A stretch of DNA of 7,955 bases from Thiotrichaceae bacterium (GCA_015494435.1 WGBH01000125.1:1-7955); one strand, 5' to 3'. Counted from the first letter of the stretch, positions 1 through 6,395 are shown. A program made the numbers and translations. The notes: generated from the sequence alone by a model not told the origin.

Positions 1-190
1 ATTATATTGAGCTGTTTCTTACCCTTATTAAAGTAGTTGAATTTTTTATCATTTAGTAAGAGTGTCGATTAATTTTTAAAATATTAATTAAGTATTCTTA
101 TAAGCGGTGTTTAATTTATGATAAGTATACGTTTTCTTTTTTGCTTAAAATTTGTAGGTCATCTAAAATTGATTGAATGATAATGACAAA

Positions 191-196
191 AGGAAG
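191..196 (+). promoter_or_regulatory. Ribosome binding site deciding the OmpA-domain protein start
   Basis: The sequence AGGAAG sits 6 bases before the ATG at 203. No comparable purine-rich site precedes the in-frame TTG at 173, so translation very probably starts at 203, giving 292 residues instead of 302. Confidence 0.7.
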
Positions 197-202
197 CAAA
201 GA

Positions 203-1081
203 ATGTCAAAGGATAAAGGCAGCAAAACCTTACAAAGATATTTTATCGCAGGAATAGCTATTCTATTTTTAGTGCTTCTTTATTTATTTTTATCGGGTCA
301 TCTTAATTTTAATAAAGACAGTTCCTTACTTAACTTTACCCGCACACCTAGCTCCTTGAATAACTCCAAACCTGATAATACGACTAGCAATATAGCTAAT
401 CAACAGGATAGTGAAAAAAGCTCTGAAACAATAAGCTCAGATAAAAGTTCTGATGTTTCTCCTTTCCTCAATCTTCCATCACTTAAAAGTAATTCAAATG
501 CCTCTAAGCAACAGATGGTTGCGGATACAATTTATACAGCTCCTGATAATAAAGAGCATATAGCAACAAAATCCGACGCCCAGATTAGTCAAAAAGCAAC
601 TGCGTCAGAAACAGCTTCTTTGCATCAGCCAAACAAATCCACCTCACTTCTCTATAAACTTCCTGATGGTCGGGATGTAAAAATCTCTCCTAATACTTTT
701 GCTTATAAATTTAAACAAGCAATTGAAAATAATACAGTGGGAAAGCCTATTATTTTTGATCGAGTCTATTTTACCTCTGGTTCAGAAAAATTAAGTAAGC
801 GATCTACTATTCAAATATTGGAAACAGCCGCTTTATTAAATACTTATAAGAGGATTAATATCTCAATTCGTGGACATTCCGATAATAAAGGCTCCTCTAA
901 AAATAATTCCCTTCTCTCTTTATTACGTAGTGGGAGTATGAAAAAAGCATTGATTAATCTAGGTGTTGATCCAAGGCGGATACAAATTGAAGGCGTGGGA
1001 GATCAAGAACCGATTGCTAGTAATAAAACTAAACGGGGACGTAGAAAAAATCGGCGAATTGATTTAATCATCAGACCTTAA
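203..1081 (+). CDS. Inner-membrane-anchored OmpA-domain (peptidoglycan-binding) protein
   Basis: This 292-residue protein has a short basic N-terminus, one hydrophobic segment at about residues 13-30 with no lipobox or obvious cleavage site, a low-complexity Ser/Asn/Lys-rich linker to about residue 150, and a C-terminal OmpA-like domain from about 180 to 292. The domain shows the usual landmarks: IIFDRVYFTSGS at its start, GHSDNKG near 224-230, the conserved Arg at about 242 in LSLLRSGS, and RRKNRRIDLII near the end. Family knowledge: such domains bind diaminopimelate in peptidoglycan non-covalently. The segment LPDGRDVKISPNTF before the domain resembles a short beta unit seen ahead of OmpA domains in other proteins. 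The likely layout is an inner-membrane anchor, a flexible periplasmic spacer, and a wall-binding domain. No partner gene adjoins it, so the cellular process is unknown. An in-frame TTG at 173 is a less likely start. Confidence 0.85.
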   Translation: MSKDKGSKTLQRYFIAGIAILFLVLLYLFLSGHLNFNKDSSLLNFTRTPSSLNNSKPDNTTSNIANQQDSEKSSETISSDKSSDVSPFLNLPSLKSNSNASKQQMVADTIYTAPDNKEHIATKSDAQISQKATASETASLHQPNKSTSLLYKLPDGRDVKISPNTFAYKFKQAIENNTVGKPIIFDRVYFTSGSEKLSKRSTIQILETAALLNTYKRINISIRGHSDNKGSSKNNSLLSLLRSGSMKKALINLGVDPRRIQIEGVGDQEPIASNKTKRGRRKNRRIDLIIRP

Positions 1082-1130
1082 CAATACCCTCGCTAATCGT
1101 ACTTTGTAGATACTCTCTCCCAAGTCCAGC

Positions 1131-1293
1131 AAAATCTACATTTTGTCGCTATACCGTTATATAGAACTGAATCCAGTACGAACAGGAATGGTTGATGATC
1201 CTGCGGATTTATAGCTGGTCAAGTTATGGCTGTAACGCTTCGGGTATTTATACAGAGCTACAAACGTCGCATGAAGACTATTTACGCCTTGGA
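1131..1293 (+). pseudogene. Remnant of REP-associated tyrosine transposase (RAYT / IS200-like Y1 family), frameshifted
   Basis: Reading from 1131 gives a frame containing YRYIELNPVRTGMVDDPAD. One extra T in the run at 1208-1210 shifts it, and the adjacent frame continues YSWSSYGCNASG and then HEDYLRLG. Joined together, these reproduce the C-terminal signature of RAYT/Y1 transposases (typically RYIELNPVRAGMV, DYRWSSY, YLxLG). Only about 54 codons survive. The N-terminal HUH metal site and the catalytic tyrosine helix are absent, so it cannot be active. Family knowledge: these transposases are usually linked to REP palindromes, and inverted repeats do lie just downstream (1394-1436 and 1478-1508). 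The reading frame after 1293 no longer resembles the family. Confidence 0.8.
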
Positions 1294-1428
1294 AATAAAA
1301 CTTTTTATCTTGCCTCTCAAAGCTCTGACTGGATGGCGACAATTGACGTTAAAAACCTAAAAATTATCAAGCAAATTAAAATAGAAATTTATAGATATCC
1401 ATTATTACTTTTAGCTAGAGTAAATTAA
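1294..1428 (+). pseudogene. Possible beta-propeller (cytochrome cd1/YVTN-like) gene fragment
   Basis: The frame that closes the transposase remnant runs on as TFYLASQSSDWMATIDVKNLKIIKQIKI and ends at a stop at 1426-1428. The pattern of a short strand, then 'aTIDvknlKiikqIki', resembles one blade of YVTN or cytochrome cd1/NirF-type propellers (compare VSVIDTKTLKVV-type blades). It is one blade at most, with no start of its own. It may be a relic of a respiratory gene, which would fit the dead NapC/NirT-type gene 1.2 kb away, but the match is short and could be chance. The last codons (IYRYPLLLLARVN) fall inside an inverted repeat and are probably not protein-derived. Confidence 0.25.
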
Positions 1429-1436
1429 TGGATATC
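1394..1436. repeat. Long near-perfect inverted repeat / hairpin
   Basis: The arms GATATCCATTA (1394-1404) and TAATGGATATC (1426-1436) are perfect reverse complements. Inside them TTACTTT (1405-1411) pairs with AGAGTAA (1417-1423), with one G-U pair and a two-base bulge (1424-1425), leaving a five-base loop. This makes an extended 18-pair stem. On the + strand it is followed by CTATTTTCTT, a loose T-rich stretch, so it may end transcription. It could equally be a palindrome left by the neighbouring transposon relic. Confidence 0.55.
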
Positions 1437-1477
1437 CTATTTTCTTATAATGCTGGCTCGCGTGGGGACTAGGCAAC

Positions 1478-1508
1478 ATTCCACATCCAATATTTTAGGA
1501 TGCGGAAT
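1478..1508. terminator. Inverted repeat, possible terminator after the 1517-2521 gene
   Basis: ATTCCACATCC (1478-1488) pairs with GGATGCGGAAT (1498-1508) with one mismatch, around a 9-base AT loop. It lies 9 bases beyond the stop codon of the leftward gene, where a terminator is expected. No clean T-run follows on either strand, so rho-independent function is doubtful. The preceding GCGTGGGGACTAGG (1460-1473) looks like a decayed REP half-site, so the whole stretch may instead be REP debris. Confidence 0.35.
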
Positions 1509-1516
1509 TTGAGGTT

Positions 1517-2521
1517 TTATGGATTATTTTTTGCGTAAGGAAGAATAGTATTATTGTAATAATCTGCAATATCCTGTAAAGCTTGTCTCCGCTTAGCCAT
1601 TGCATGAATAATATCAGGGTTTTTAAACTGATTACTAGTATATAATCTATCATTTGGGTCATTTAAAGTAAGCAAATCAGACCAATTCGTTAATAAAATT
1701 TGATCAGTAAAATTTTCTACTTTTTTCAAAAATACTTTGACATATTGTTTCATCATTGCATCTTGTACATAATTAGAAGAAATATTAAAAATACTTATAT
1801 CCTTACCAAAATTAAATGCATATTTTCCTTTTAAACAAGAAAAATAATAGGTCTTACCTTGACTTACAATCTTACAATCTCTATCGTTATAGACAGGAGT
1901 ACATACGGCTTGTCCTTGACAAGTTAATAGGTAGTTTTTAAAGACTATGAAATTAGCCTCTATATTTAATATATCCCGATTAAGATTTCTGAGGCGATTG
2001 AAAATCGTTAACATTGTATTTGTTGTATCAACATTACCCTGTGCAATATTATAAAATGTATTTGCTGTTTTGATGGATCTATTTTTATCTCGAAAATAGT
2101 GGCTATTCGGATTAAAGTATTTATCCCATGCTTGGAACATAGTGGGATCAAGCGTATTTTGTCGCTCAATTTCTATGATAATATCATCACGTAATCGGGC
2201 GGTTTGTATACCCAATACGCCCCTCTCATCAATTATCTGATAATTTAACTGTCCTTCTTCACGAAGATTAGAAATTGCTACCGCATCCTCTTGCGTTGTA
2301 TCTTGAATTCCTATTTCTTCTAAATATCCTTCCTGTTCTTCAAGTGGTACTGAGTCTTCAAGATTAGCGGGCAATAAAACTTCATTATCAATTATTTCAG
2401 TTGTCGGTGTTAAAAGATTATCTTCAACTTCAAATAATGATTCAGCCTGCAAGTTTTGTAAGTTAATTGTGGCAAATGAAAAGAATAATATACTTGAAAT
2501 AATTAGTTTCTTGTTTTTCAT
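1517..2521 (-). CDS. Secreted protein of unknown family, acidic N-terminal region and four cysteines
   Basis: I do not recognise this family. From the ATG at 2521 it has 334 residues. The first 26 form a clear Sec signal peptide: MKNKK, then a hydrophobic stretch, then NLQA with predicted cleavage before ESLF. There is no lipobox. The mature protein begins with a Glu/Asp-rich region (about 27-95). It then passes to a predicted mostly helical part with Asn/Asp-rich, aromatic-rich segments (for example AWDKYFNPNSHYF, about 131-143). Four cysteines at about 201, 207, 216 and 229 are closely spaced, as in a disulfide-bonded loop; the spacing is not a CxxCH haem motif. No membrane segment follows the signal peptide, so a periplasmic or exported location is inferred. 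The start at 2521 is preferred over an upstream ATG at 2566 because of the signal peptide and a good ribosome site. The gene stands alone behind a dead cytochrome gene. Confidence 0.8.
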   Translation of the reverse strand: MKNKKLIISSILFFSFATINLQNLQAESLFEVEDNLLTPTTEIIDNEVLLPANLEDSVPLEEQEGYLEEIGIQDTTQEDAVAISNLREEGQLNYQIIDERGVLGIQTARLRDDIIIEIERQNTLDPTMFQAWDKYFNPNSHYFRDKNRSIKTANTFYNIAQGNVDTTNTMLTIFNRLRNLNRDILNIEANFIVFKNYLLTCQGQAVCTPVYNDRDCKIVSQGKTYYFSCLKGKYAFNFGKDISIFNISSNYVQDAMMKQYVKVFLKKVENFTDQILLTNWSDLLTLNDPNDRLYTSNQFKNPDIIHAMAKRRQALQDIADYYNNTILPYAKNNP

Positions 2522-2531
2522 GCTATCACAT

Positions 2532-2536
2532 CTCCT
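2532..2536 (-). promoter_or_regulatory. Ribosome binding site deciding the secreted-protein start
   Basis: On the minus strand AGGAG lies 10 bases before the ATG at 2521, which opens directly into a signal peptide. The alternative upstream ATG at 2566 has no such site and would place 15 unlikely residues before the signal peptide. Confidence 0.65.
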
Positions 2537-2550
2537 AAAAATTATAGATA

Positions 2551-2568
2551 AAATGACATATGTCATTT
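2551..2568. promoter_or_regulatory. Perfect 18-bp palindrome, candidate operator
   Basis: AAATGACAT followed by its exact reverse complement ATGTCATTT forms an 18-bp palindrome with no spacer, centred about 38 bases before the start of the secreted-protein gene. A TATAAT box follows on the minus strand (2541-2546), but only about 14 bases separate it from the best TTGACA-like hexamer within the palindrome. A start site for that box would also fall on the ribosome site, so the exact promoter is uncertain. The symmetry and position suggest a dimeric repressor or activator site; no specific regulator can be named. Confidence 0.45.
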
Positions 2569-2589
2569 GCTAATCATAATCTTTAATTT

Positions 2590-3018
2590 TTAGAAAAAAT
2601 GTGAACTATTTACTATTACCTCTTTAAAACCTTTAATATGTTGAGGTGAGGCACGACGACTTTGCATGGAGTAGTCCATTGAACCAAATTCATGACAATT
2701 ACGGCATTCAGGTGAATCAACGCTTTTCATGTGTCGCTGTTCGATTTTTACCATGCTGAGGCGATAGTCTCTAAATTTTTTGGGTGTATCGACAGTACCG
2801 ACAATTTTGTGGAATACTTAACGCAATGCTTCGATTTTGCGGATAATTTTATGCACCCATTCTTTAGGCACATAACAATCGGGACAGATTTCTCTAACAC
2901 CTGTGCAGTTTTGATAGTGGATAGTCTGGTGGTATTCGACGTAGACATTATCTTTCATTTCATGGCATGAGATACAAAAAGATTCTTTATTGGTCATTTC
3001 CAGCGCGGTAGGTCGGCT
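2590..3018 (-). pseudogene. Dead NapC/NirT-family multihaem c-type cytochrome
   Basis: Reading leftward from about 3018, one frame gives the family pattern in order. It starts ALEMTNKESFCISCHEMKD (haem 1 CISCH), followed by YHQTIHYQN and then CPDCYVPKEW, where haem 2 should read CPDCHVPKEW. It continues HKIVGTVDTPKKF and SPECRNCHEFGSMD (haem 3), and ends in QSRRASPQHIKGFKE. Family knowledge: these are membrane-anchored tetrahaem quinol dehydrogenases that pass electrons from the quinol pool to periplasmic reductases (nitrate, nitrite, TMAO). Four defects are visible. The N-terminal membrane anchor is missing, and the haem-2 axial His codon has become Tyr. A TAA stop at 2818-2820 interrupts the frame, and homology ends near 2620, before the fourth haem motif (expected CxDCHKGIAH). 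Downstream residues to the stop at 2590 are unrelated. No start codon or ribosome site for a shortened product is convincing. Confidence 0.88.
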
Positions 3019-3055
3019 AAGATGTGCTATTTATTTTTAGATAATTTTTAATACT

Positions 3056-4465
3056 TTATTGATAGCCATTAATCGAATCAAATAGCTCTGGTACAATCAA
3101 TGAGATCTGCGGAATAAAGGTGATTAACATCAGGAAGAAAAGTAATAGTAATAGCCAAGGGAGGGAGGCACTGATTGCCCATCCCATTGGTTTTTTTGTT
3201 ATCCCTGCGATAACAAAGAGGTTAAGTCCTACAGGTGGTGTGATCATGCCAATTTCCATATTCACCACCATAATAATGCCGAGATGAATGGGATCAATGC
3301 CAAGTTTTGTGGCAATTGGGAACAGGATGGGAGCCATAATAAGCAAAATGGCAGAGGGTTCCATAAAGTTGCCAGCGATTAGTAGCAATATATTGACGAC
3401 GAGCAAGAATCCCCAAGTGGGTAGACCCCAAGTAATAATCATTTCAGCGATATGGTGTGGAATACGCTCAGAGGTGAGGACATGTGCAAACAAGATCGCA
3501 TTTCCAATAACAAATAGCAACATAATGGAGACTTTAGAGGCATCCATAATCACTTTGCGTATCTCTTTATCAAAAATACTTTTAGGAAAGGCTTCAAGTA
3601 TTTTGTAGCTATTGCGTATAAGCGCTGTGCCTAATGCTTCCCCCTTTTTTTTCCAAGGGACATTTTTTAGTGGACCAATATCTCGATAACCAAACACAGC
3701 AATCAAAAAGGCATATACAGTTGCAACAGCGGCCGCTTCTGTGGGACTGGCGATACCACCGTATATTGCACCCAGTACAATAATAATCAACATTAATCCA
3801 CCTAATGCAATTAAGCCTGATTTTGCGATTTTCTTAAAACCTGGAAAAGGAGATGAGGGTAAGTTTTTAATGCGCGCATAAACATAAATGGTGATCATTA
3901 AAAACAGTCCCATTAAAATACCAGGGAGCATACCCGCCATAAACAGGCGTGCTGCCGAAACTTCGGTTGCAGCGGCATAGACCAACATAACGATTGACGG
4001 TGGGATTAAAATGCCTAATGTACCTGCGGTACTGATAACACCAGCGGCAAATTTTTCGGGATAACCAACGCGCTGCATTCCCACAATAACGATTGTGCCA
4101 ATGGCAGCGACAGTTGCAGGGGAAGAGCCTGAAACGGCTGCAAATAGCATACAGGCAAGTACCCCTGCCATTGCCAAACCACCACGAATATGCCCGACAA
4201 GATCCACTGCAAAGTCGATAATTCGCCGTGCTACGCCGCCAGTGGAGAGGAAGGCTGAGGAAAGAATAAAGAACGGGATAGCAAGGAAGGTATAATGCTC
4301 AGATAAAGCTTCAAACAGTTTTAAGGCAATGGATGCAAGTGAATCGTCAGAGAAGAACAAAATAGTGACAACGCTTGAAAAACCCAGTGATACGGCAACA
4401 GGTACGCCAATCATCATACATAAAAAAAGTAAGGCGAAGAGGATTGGGATAACATAAGAGTCCAT
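3056..4465 (-). CDS. dctM: C4-dicarboxylate TRAP transporter large membrane subunit DctM
   Basis: This 469-residue, highly hydrophobic protein is the translocation subunit of the TRAP importer, with about twelve membrane segments in the inner membrane. Typical DctM signatures are visible: FAAVSGSSPATVAAIGTI (about 108-124), GTLGILIPPSIVMLVYA (148-164), GGIASPTEAAAVATVYA (236-252), GNFMEPSAILLIMAPILFPIA (365-385) and NMEIGMITPPVGLNLFV (402-418). A hydrophilic stretch at about 262-305 is longer than in the shortest DctM proteins, but from memory it matches the Pseudomonas/Vibrio dicarboxylate type (DIGPLKNV, DKEIRKVIMDASKVSIML), as does the C-terminal NGYQ ending. It is the last gene of the dctPQM operon, starting 20 bases after the dctQ stop, with only a weak AAGG ribosome site. 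No clear hairpin terminator follows; the relic cytochrome begins within 40 bases. The family is certain; the dicarboxylate substrate is inferred from resemblance. Confidence 0.95.
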   Translation of the reverse strand: MDSYVIPILFALLFLCMMIGVPVAVSLGFSSVVTILFFSDDSLASIALKLFEALSEHYTFLAIPFFILSSAFLSTGGVARRIIDFAVDLVGHIRGGLAMAGVLACMLFAAVSGSSPATVAAIGTIVIVGMQRVGYPEKFAAGVISTAGTLGILIPPSIVMLVYAAATEVSAARLFMAGMLPGILMGLFLMITIYVYARIKNLPSSPFPGFKKIAKSGLIALGGLMLIIIVLGAIYGGIASPTEAAAVATVYAFLIAVFGYRDIGPLKNVPWKKKGEALGTALIRNSYKILEAFPKSIFDKEIRKVIMDASKVSIMLLFVIGNAILFAHVLTSERIPHHIAEMIITWGLPTWGFLLVVNILLLIAGNFMEPSAILLIMAPILFPIATKLGIDPIHLGIIMVVNMEIGMITPPVGLNLFVIAGITKKPMGWAISASLPWLLLLLFFLMLITFIPQISLIVPELFDSINGYQ

Positions 4466-4485
4466 TATTCAACACCTTTTATAGT

Positions 4486-5022
4486 TTATTCACTTTCTTT
4501 TATTTGCTTGGCAAGTTCAAGAGATTCTTCTGCTTCATCAAGATGAGAAAAGCCTTCGACATCGCCTTTGAGTATTCTAATAAAGAGCTGGATAAAACGG
4601 TAAAGTAATAAAATAAAACCAATCAGAACAATACTTTCAGTGATCCAGCGTTTGTATTCCAAATCCTCCATTTCAATCCCGATTTTTTTCAATTTAGCAA
4701 GGTAATGCCAAGCTGCGATCATAAAAATAATACTGTAGGCGATGCACACCGTAACCGATAACAAGCCCATTGCACGACGAATGGTTTTTGGAAAAAGCTT
4801 TACAAAGCTATCCACGCCAATATGTGCGCTGACTTTTACCCCATAAGATGCGCCAAATAGAACAAACCACGCCATTATATAAAGCGTCACTTCTTGCGAC
4901 CAAGCAATACCACTATTAAAACCAAAGCGCATTACCACATCGAGAAAAACCAGCAAAGTCATAGCAACTAAAAAGAGTGAAAGAAAGGTTTCTTCCAGTT
5001 TATCAGTAATCTTAGCAAGCAT
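4486..5022 (-). CDS. dctQ: C4-dicarboxylate TRAP transporter small membrane subunit DctQ
   Basis: This 178-residue protein has four predicted membrane helices (about 13-32, 41-62, 85-106 and 128-150) and a charged Glu/Lys-rich C-terminal tail. It carries the DctQ hallmarks MRFGFNSGIAWSQEVTLYIM and FGASYGVKVSAHIGVD in the first half and GIEMEDLEYKRW before the last helix. In TRAP systems this subunit pairs with DctM and helps dock the substrate-loaded DctP; it acts in the inner membrane. An AAGGA ribosome site lies 7 bases before the ATG. It is the middle gene of the operon, 204 bases after dctP and 20 before dctM. The large gap to dctP contains a repeat element that may lower expression of the membrane subunits relative to DctP. 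Confidence 0.94.
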   Translation of the reverse strand: MLAKITDKLEETFLSLFLVAMTLLVFLDVVMRFGFNSGIAWSQEVTLYIMAWFVLFGASYGVKVSAHIGVDSFVKLFPKTIRRAMGLLSVTVCIAYSIIFMIAAWHYLAKLKKIGIEMEDLEYKRWITESIVLIGFILLLYRFIQLFIRILKGDVEGFSHLDEAEESLELAKQIKESE

Positions 5023-5084
5023 ACTTTTATCCTTATTGTTCTATTTATATTTTTAATCATTATTTTTATTCTAATCATACCACC

Positions 5085-5202
5085 TCATTGCGAGAGACTT
5101 GATTAGCGAATCAACGAGGAAGCAATCACTTAACTTTTAACACATACTTTAAAGGGATTGCTTCGTTGTTTATAAATAAAGTCACAAAGCACCTTACAAT
5201 GA
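5085..5202. repeat. Decayed REP/MITE-like palindromic element between dctP and dctQ
   Basis: Nested inverted repeats span this stretch: TCATTG (5085-5090) with CAATGA (5197-5202) at the ends, and CAACGAGGAAGCAATC (5112-5127) with GATTGCTTCGTTG (5156-5168) inside, which match apart from a three-base gap. A small perfect hairpin, TTGATT-AGCG-AATCAA (5099-5114), sits in the left arm. The words CATTGCGAG, GAAGCAATC and GATTGCTTCGT are, from memory, typical of dispersed palindromic elements in several proteobacterial genomes. The outer arms have diverged, so it looks old and immobile. In transcript form it could fold into a long stem that protects or terminates the dctP message. Confidence 0.65.
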
Positions 5203-5226
5203 CGTAAGGATGACAAATTTTAGAGA

Positions 5227-6213
5227 TTACTCTTTATTAGCATCAATTGCCGCTTTAAGATTATCTTCACCAACGATGTCTTTGAAATCATTCCAAACAG
5301 GTTTCATTGCCGCTACCCACTTAGCGCGTTCTTCAGACTTTAGCTCAATAACGGTAGTGCGTTTACTATCAATAATTGCCTGTTTATCACTTTTAGCTTT
5401 TTCTGCTGCCACTTTATTACCAAAAGCAATCGCCTCATCTAGTGCTTTTTTTAATTCACTACGAACATCATCAGGTAAACCGTTCCAAAATTCGGCTGAG
5501 GTAACAACCATATAATCTAAAAGACCATGGTCAGATGCGGTGATATAAGGCTGAACTTCATAAAATTTCTTAGAACGAATATTCGACCAAGTATTTTCCT
5601 GCCCATCAATCGCTTTGGTTTGTAACAGTGAAAACACTTCAGAATAAGGCTTTTTTAGCGGTGTTGCACCAACGGCCTCAAACTGCTTTGCTAATACATC
5701 TGATGACATAATGCGGAATTTCAAACCTTTCGCATCTTCTGGTACATGCAATGGTTTAGAGGCTGAAAGCTGTTTCATACCATTGTGCATATAACCTAAA
5801 CCGATTAAACCTTTTTTCTCAACCGTTTTAAGCAATGCTTGACCTACCGAGCTTTGTTGAAAACGCTCAGCAGCTGCCATATCTTTAAACAAAAAGGGTA
5901 GATCAAAGATTTGTAGTTTCTTTGTGTATTTTTTAAATTTGGAAAGCGATGGGGAGGCTAATTGAACATCGCCAAGCAATAAGGCTTCAAGCACTTTATT
6001 ATCACCAAAAAGCTGACCATTAGGATAAATTTCTACTTCTACCTTGCCCTTTAAACGCTTATCAACAAGTACTTTAAACTTTTTCACCATTTGACCTTTG
6101 GGCGTGTTTTCTGCAACAACGTGTGAAAATTTGAGTTTAATTGGAGTAGCTTGAAGCGCCAATGAAAGCATTAAAATAATCGCCGTAGTTAAACCAAATA
6201 ATATTTTCTTCAT
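5227..6213 (-). CDS. dctP: C4-dicarboxylate TRAP transporter substrate-binding protein DctP
   Basis: This 328-residue periplasmic binding protein starts with a Sec signal peptide (MKKILFGLTT, a hydrophobic core, LALQA; probable cleavage near residue 22). The mature protein follows the DctP fold: KLKFSHVVAENTPKG at the start, EVEIYPNGQLFGDNKV (59-74), then DAKGLKFRIMSS with the conserved carboxylate-binding Arg at about 167. The strongly diagnostic block PYSEVFSLLQTKAIDGQENTWSN lies at 189-211. Family knowledge: the Arg forms a salt bridge with the substrate carboxylate. The close resemblance to Pseudomonas/Rhodobacter-type DctP points to malate, succinate and fumarate, though the exact substrate is inferred. 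AGGAG precedes the ATG by about 11 bases. It is the first gene of the operon; the repeat element follows its stop codon. It is divergent from yajR. Confidence 0.95.
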   Translation of the reverse strand: MKKILFGLTTAIILMLSLALQATPIKLKFSHVVAENTPKGQMVKKFKVLVDKRLKGKVEVEIYPNGQLFGDNKVLEALLLGDVQLASPSLSKFKKYTKKLQIFDLPFLFKDMAAAERFQQSSVGQALLKTVEKKGLIGLGYMHNGMKQLSASKPLHVPEDAKGLKFRIMSSDVLAKQFEAVGATPLKKPYSEVFSLLQTKAIDGQENTWSNIRSKKFYEVQPYITASDHGLLDYMVVTSAEFWNGLPDDVRSELKKALDEAIAFGNKVAAEKAKSDKQAIIDSKRTTVIELKSEERAKWVAAMKPVWNDFKDIVGEDNLKAAIDANKE

Positions 6214-6300
6214 AAATTAAAAGTCTCCTTTGCTGGCATTCCACCCGATGCCTGTTTTTTGTAAAATAGATATTAACGCCCCTATCTTTTAGTACAATTT

Positions 6301-6315
6301 TAAGCACACTGCTTA
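6301..6315. promoter_or_regulatory. Short palindrome in the dctP-yajR intergenic region, candidate operator
   Basis: TAAGCA-CAC-TGCTTA is a perfect 6-bp inverted repeat with a 3-base spacer, in AT-rich DNA about 90 bases before dctP and 145 before yajR. Its symmetry suits a dimeric regulator. No second copy was seen in the window and no regulator gene is adjacent. The site is short enough to occur by chance. Confidence 0.25.
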
Positions 6316-6395
6316 TTTAATTTTAACTTAATCTACAATTTCATCTGAACTTTTAAGGGAAATAATAATCAAAGTCCTCCACGCATGAATATTGT

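Noticed and set aside
1..202. AT-rich stretch before the OmpA-domain gene, with short palindromic words such as TTAATT/AATTAA and a TATAAG at 99-104
   Set aside because: The words are expected by chance in such AT-rich DNA and no -35 partner with proper spacing was found. No gene, RNA or clear promoter can be supported here.
2731..2970. Open frames on both strands across this stretch (79 codons forward, 66 reverse)
   Set aside because: Both lie out of frame with, or opposite to, the NapC/NirT relic, whose own frame carries the haem motifs. Neither has a ribosome site or recognisable features.
3288..3608. Forward open frame of 106 codons opposite dctM, and similar frames near 4015-4295
   Set aside because: These are antisense or shifted shadows of a well-conserved membrane protein gene; their composition simply mirrors dctM.
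3056..4465. The extra hydrophilic stretch at DctM residues 262-305 as a novel inserted domain
   Set aside because: From memory the same stretch occurs in Pseudomonas/Vibrio-type DctM proteins, so it is a subfamily trait and not an oddity of this genome.
5210..5515. Forward open frame of 101 codons opposite the 3' end of dctP
   Set aside because: It is the antisense shadow of the conserved DctP coding region, with no independent support.
6225..6256. Sigma-54-like GG-N10-GC arrangement on the minus strand just before dctP, tempting because dct genes are often sigma-54 controlled
   Set aside because: The bases between GG and GC (TGGAATGCCA) do not match the expected CAC and TT positions, and the implied start would fall almost on the ribosome site.
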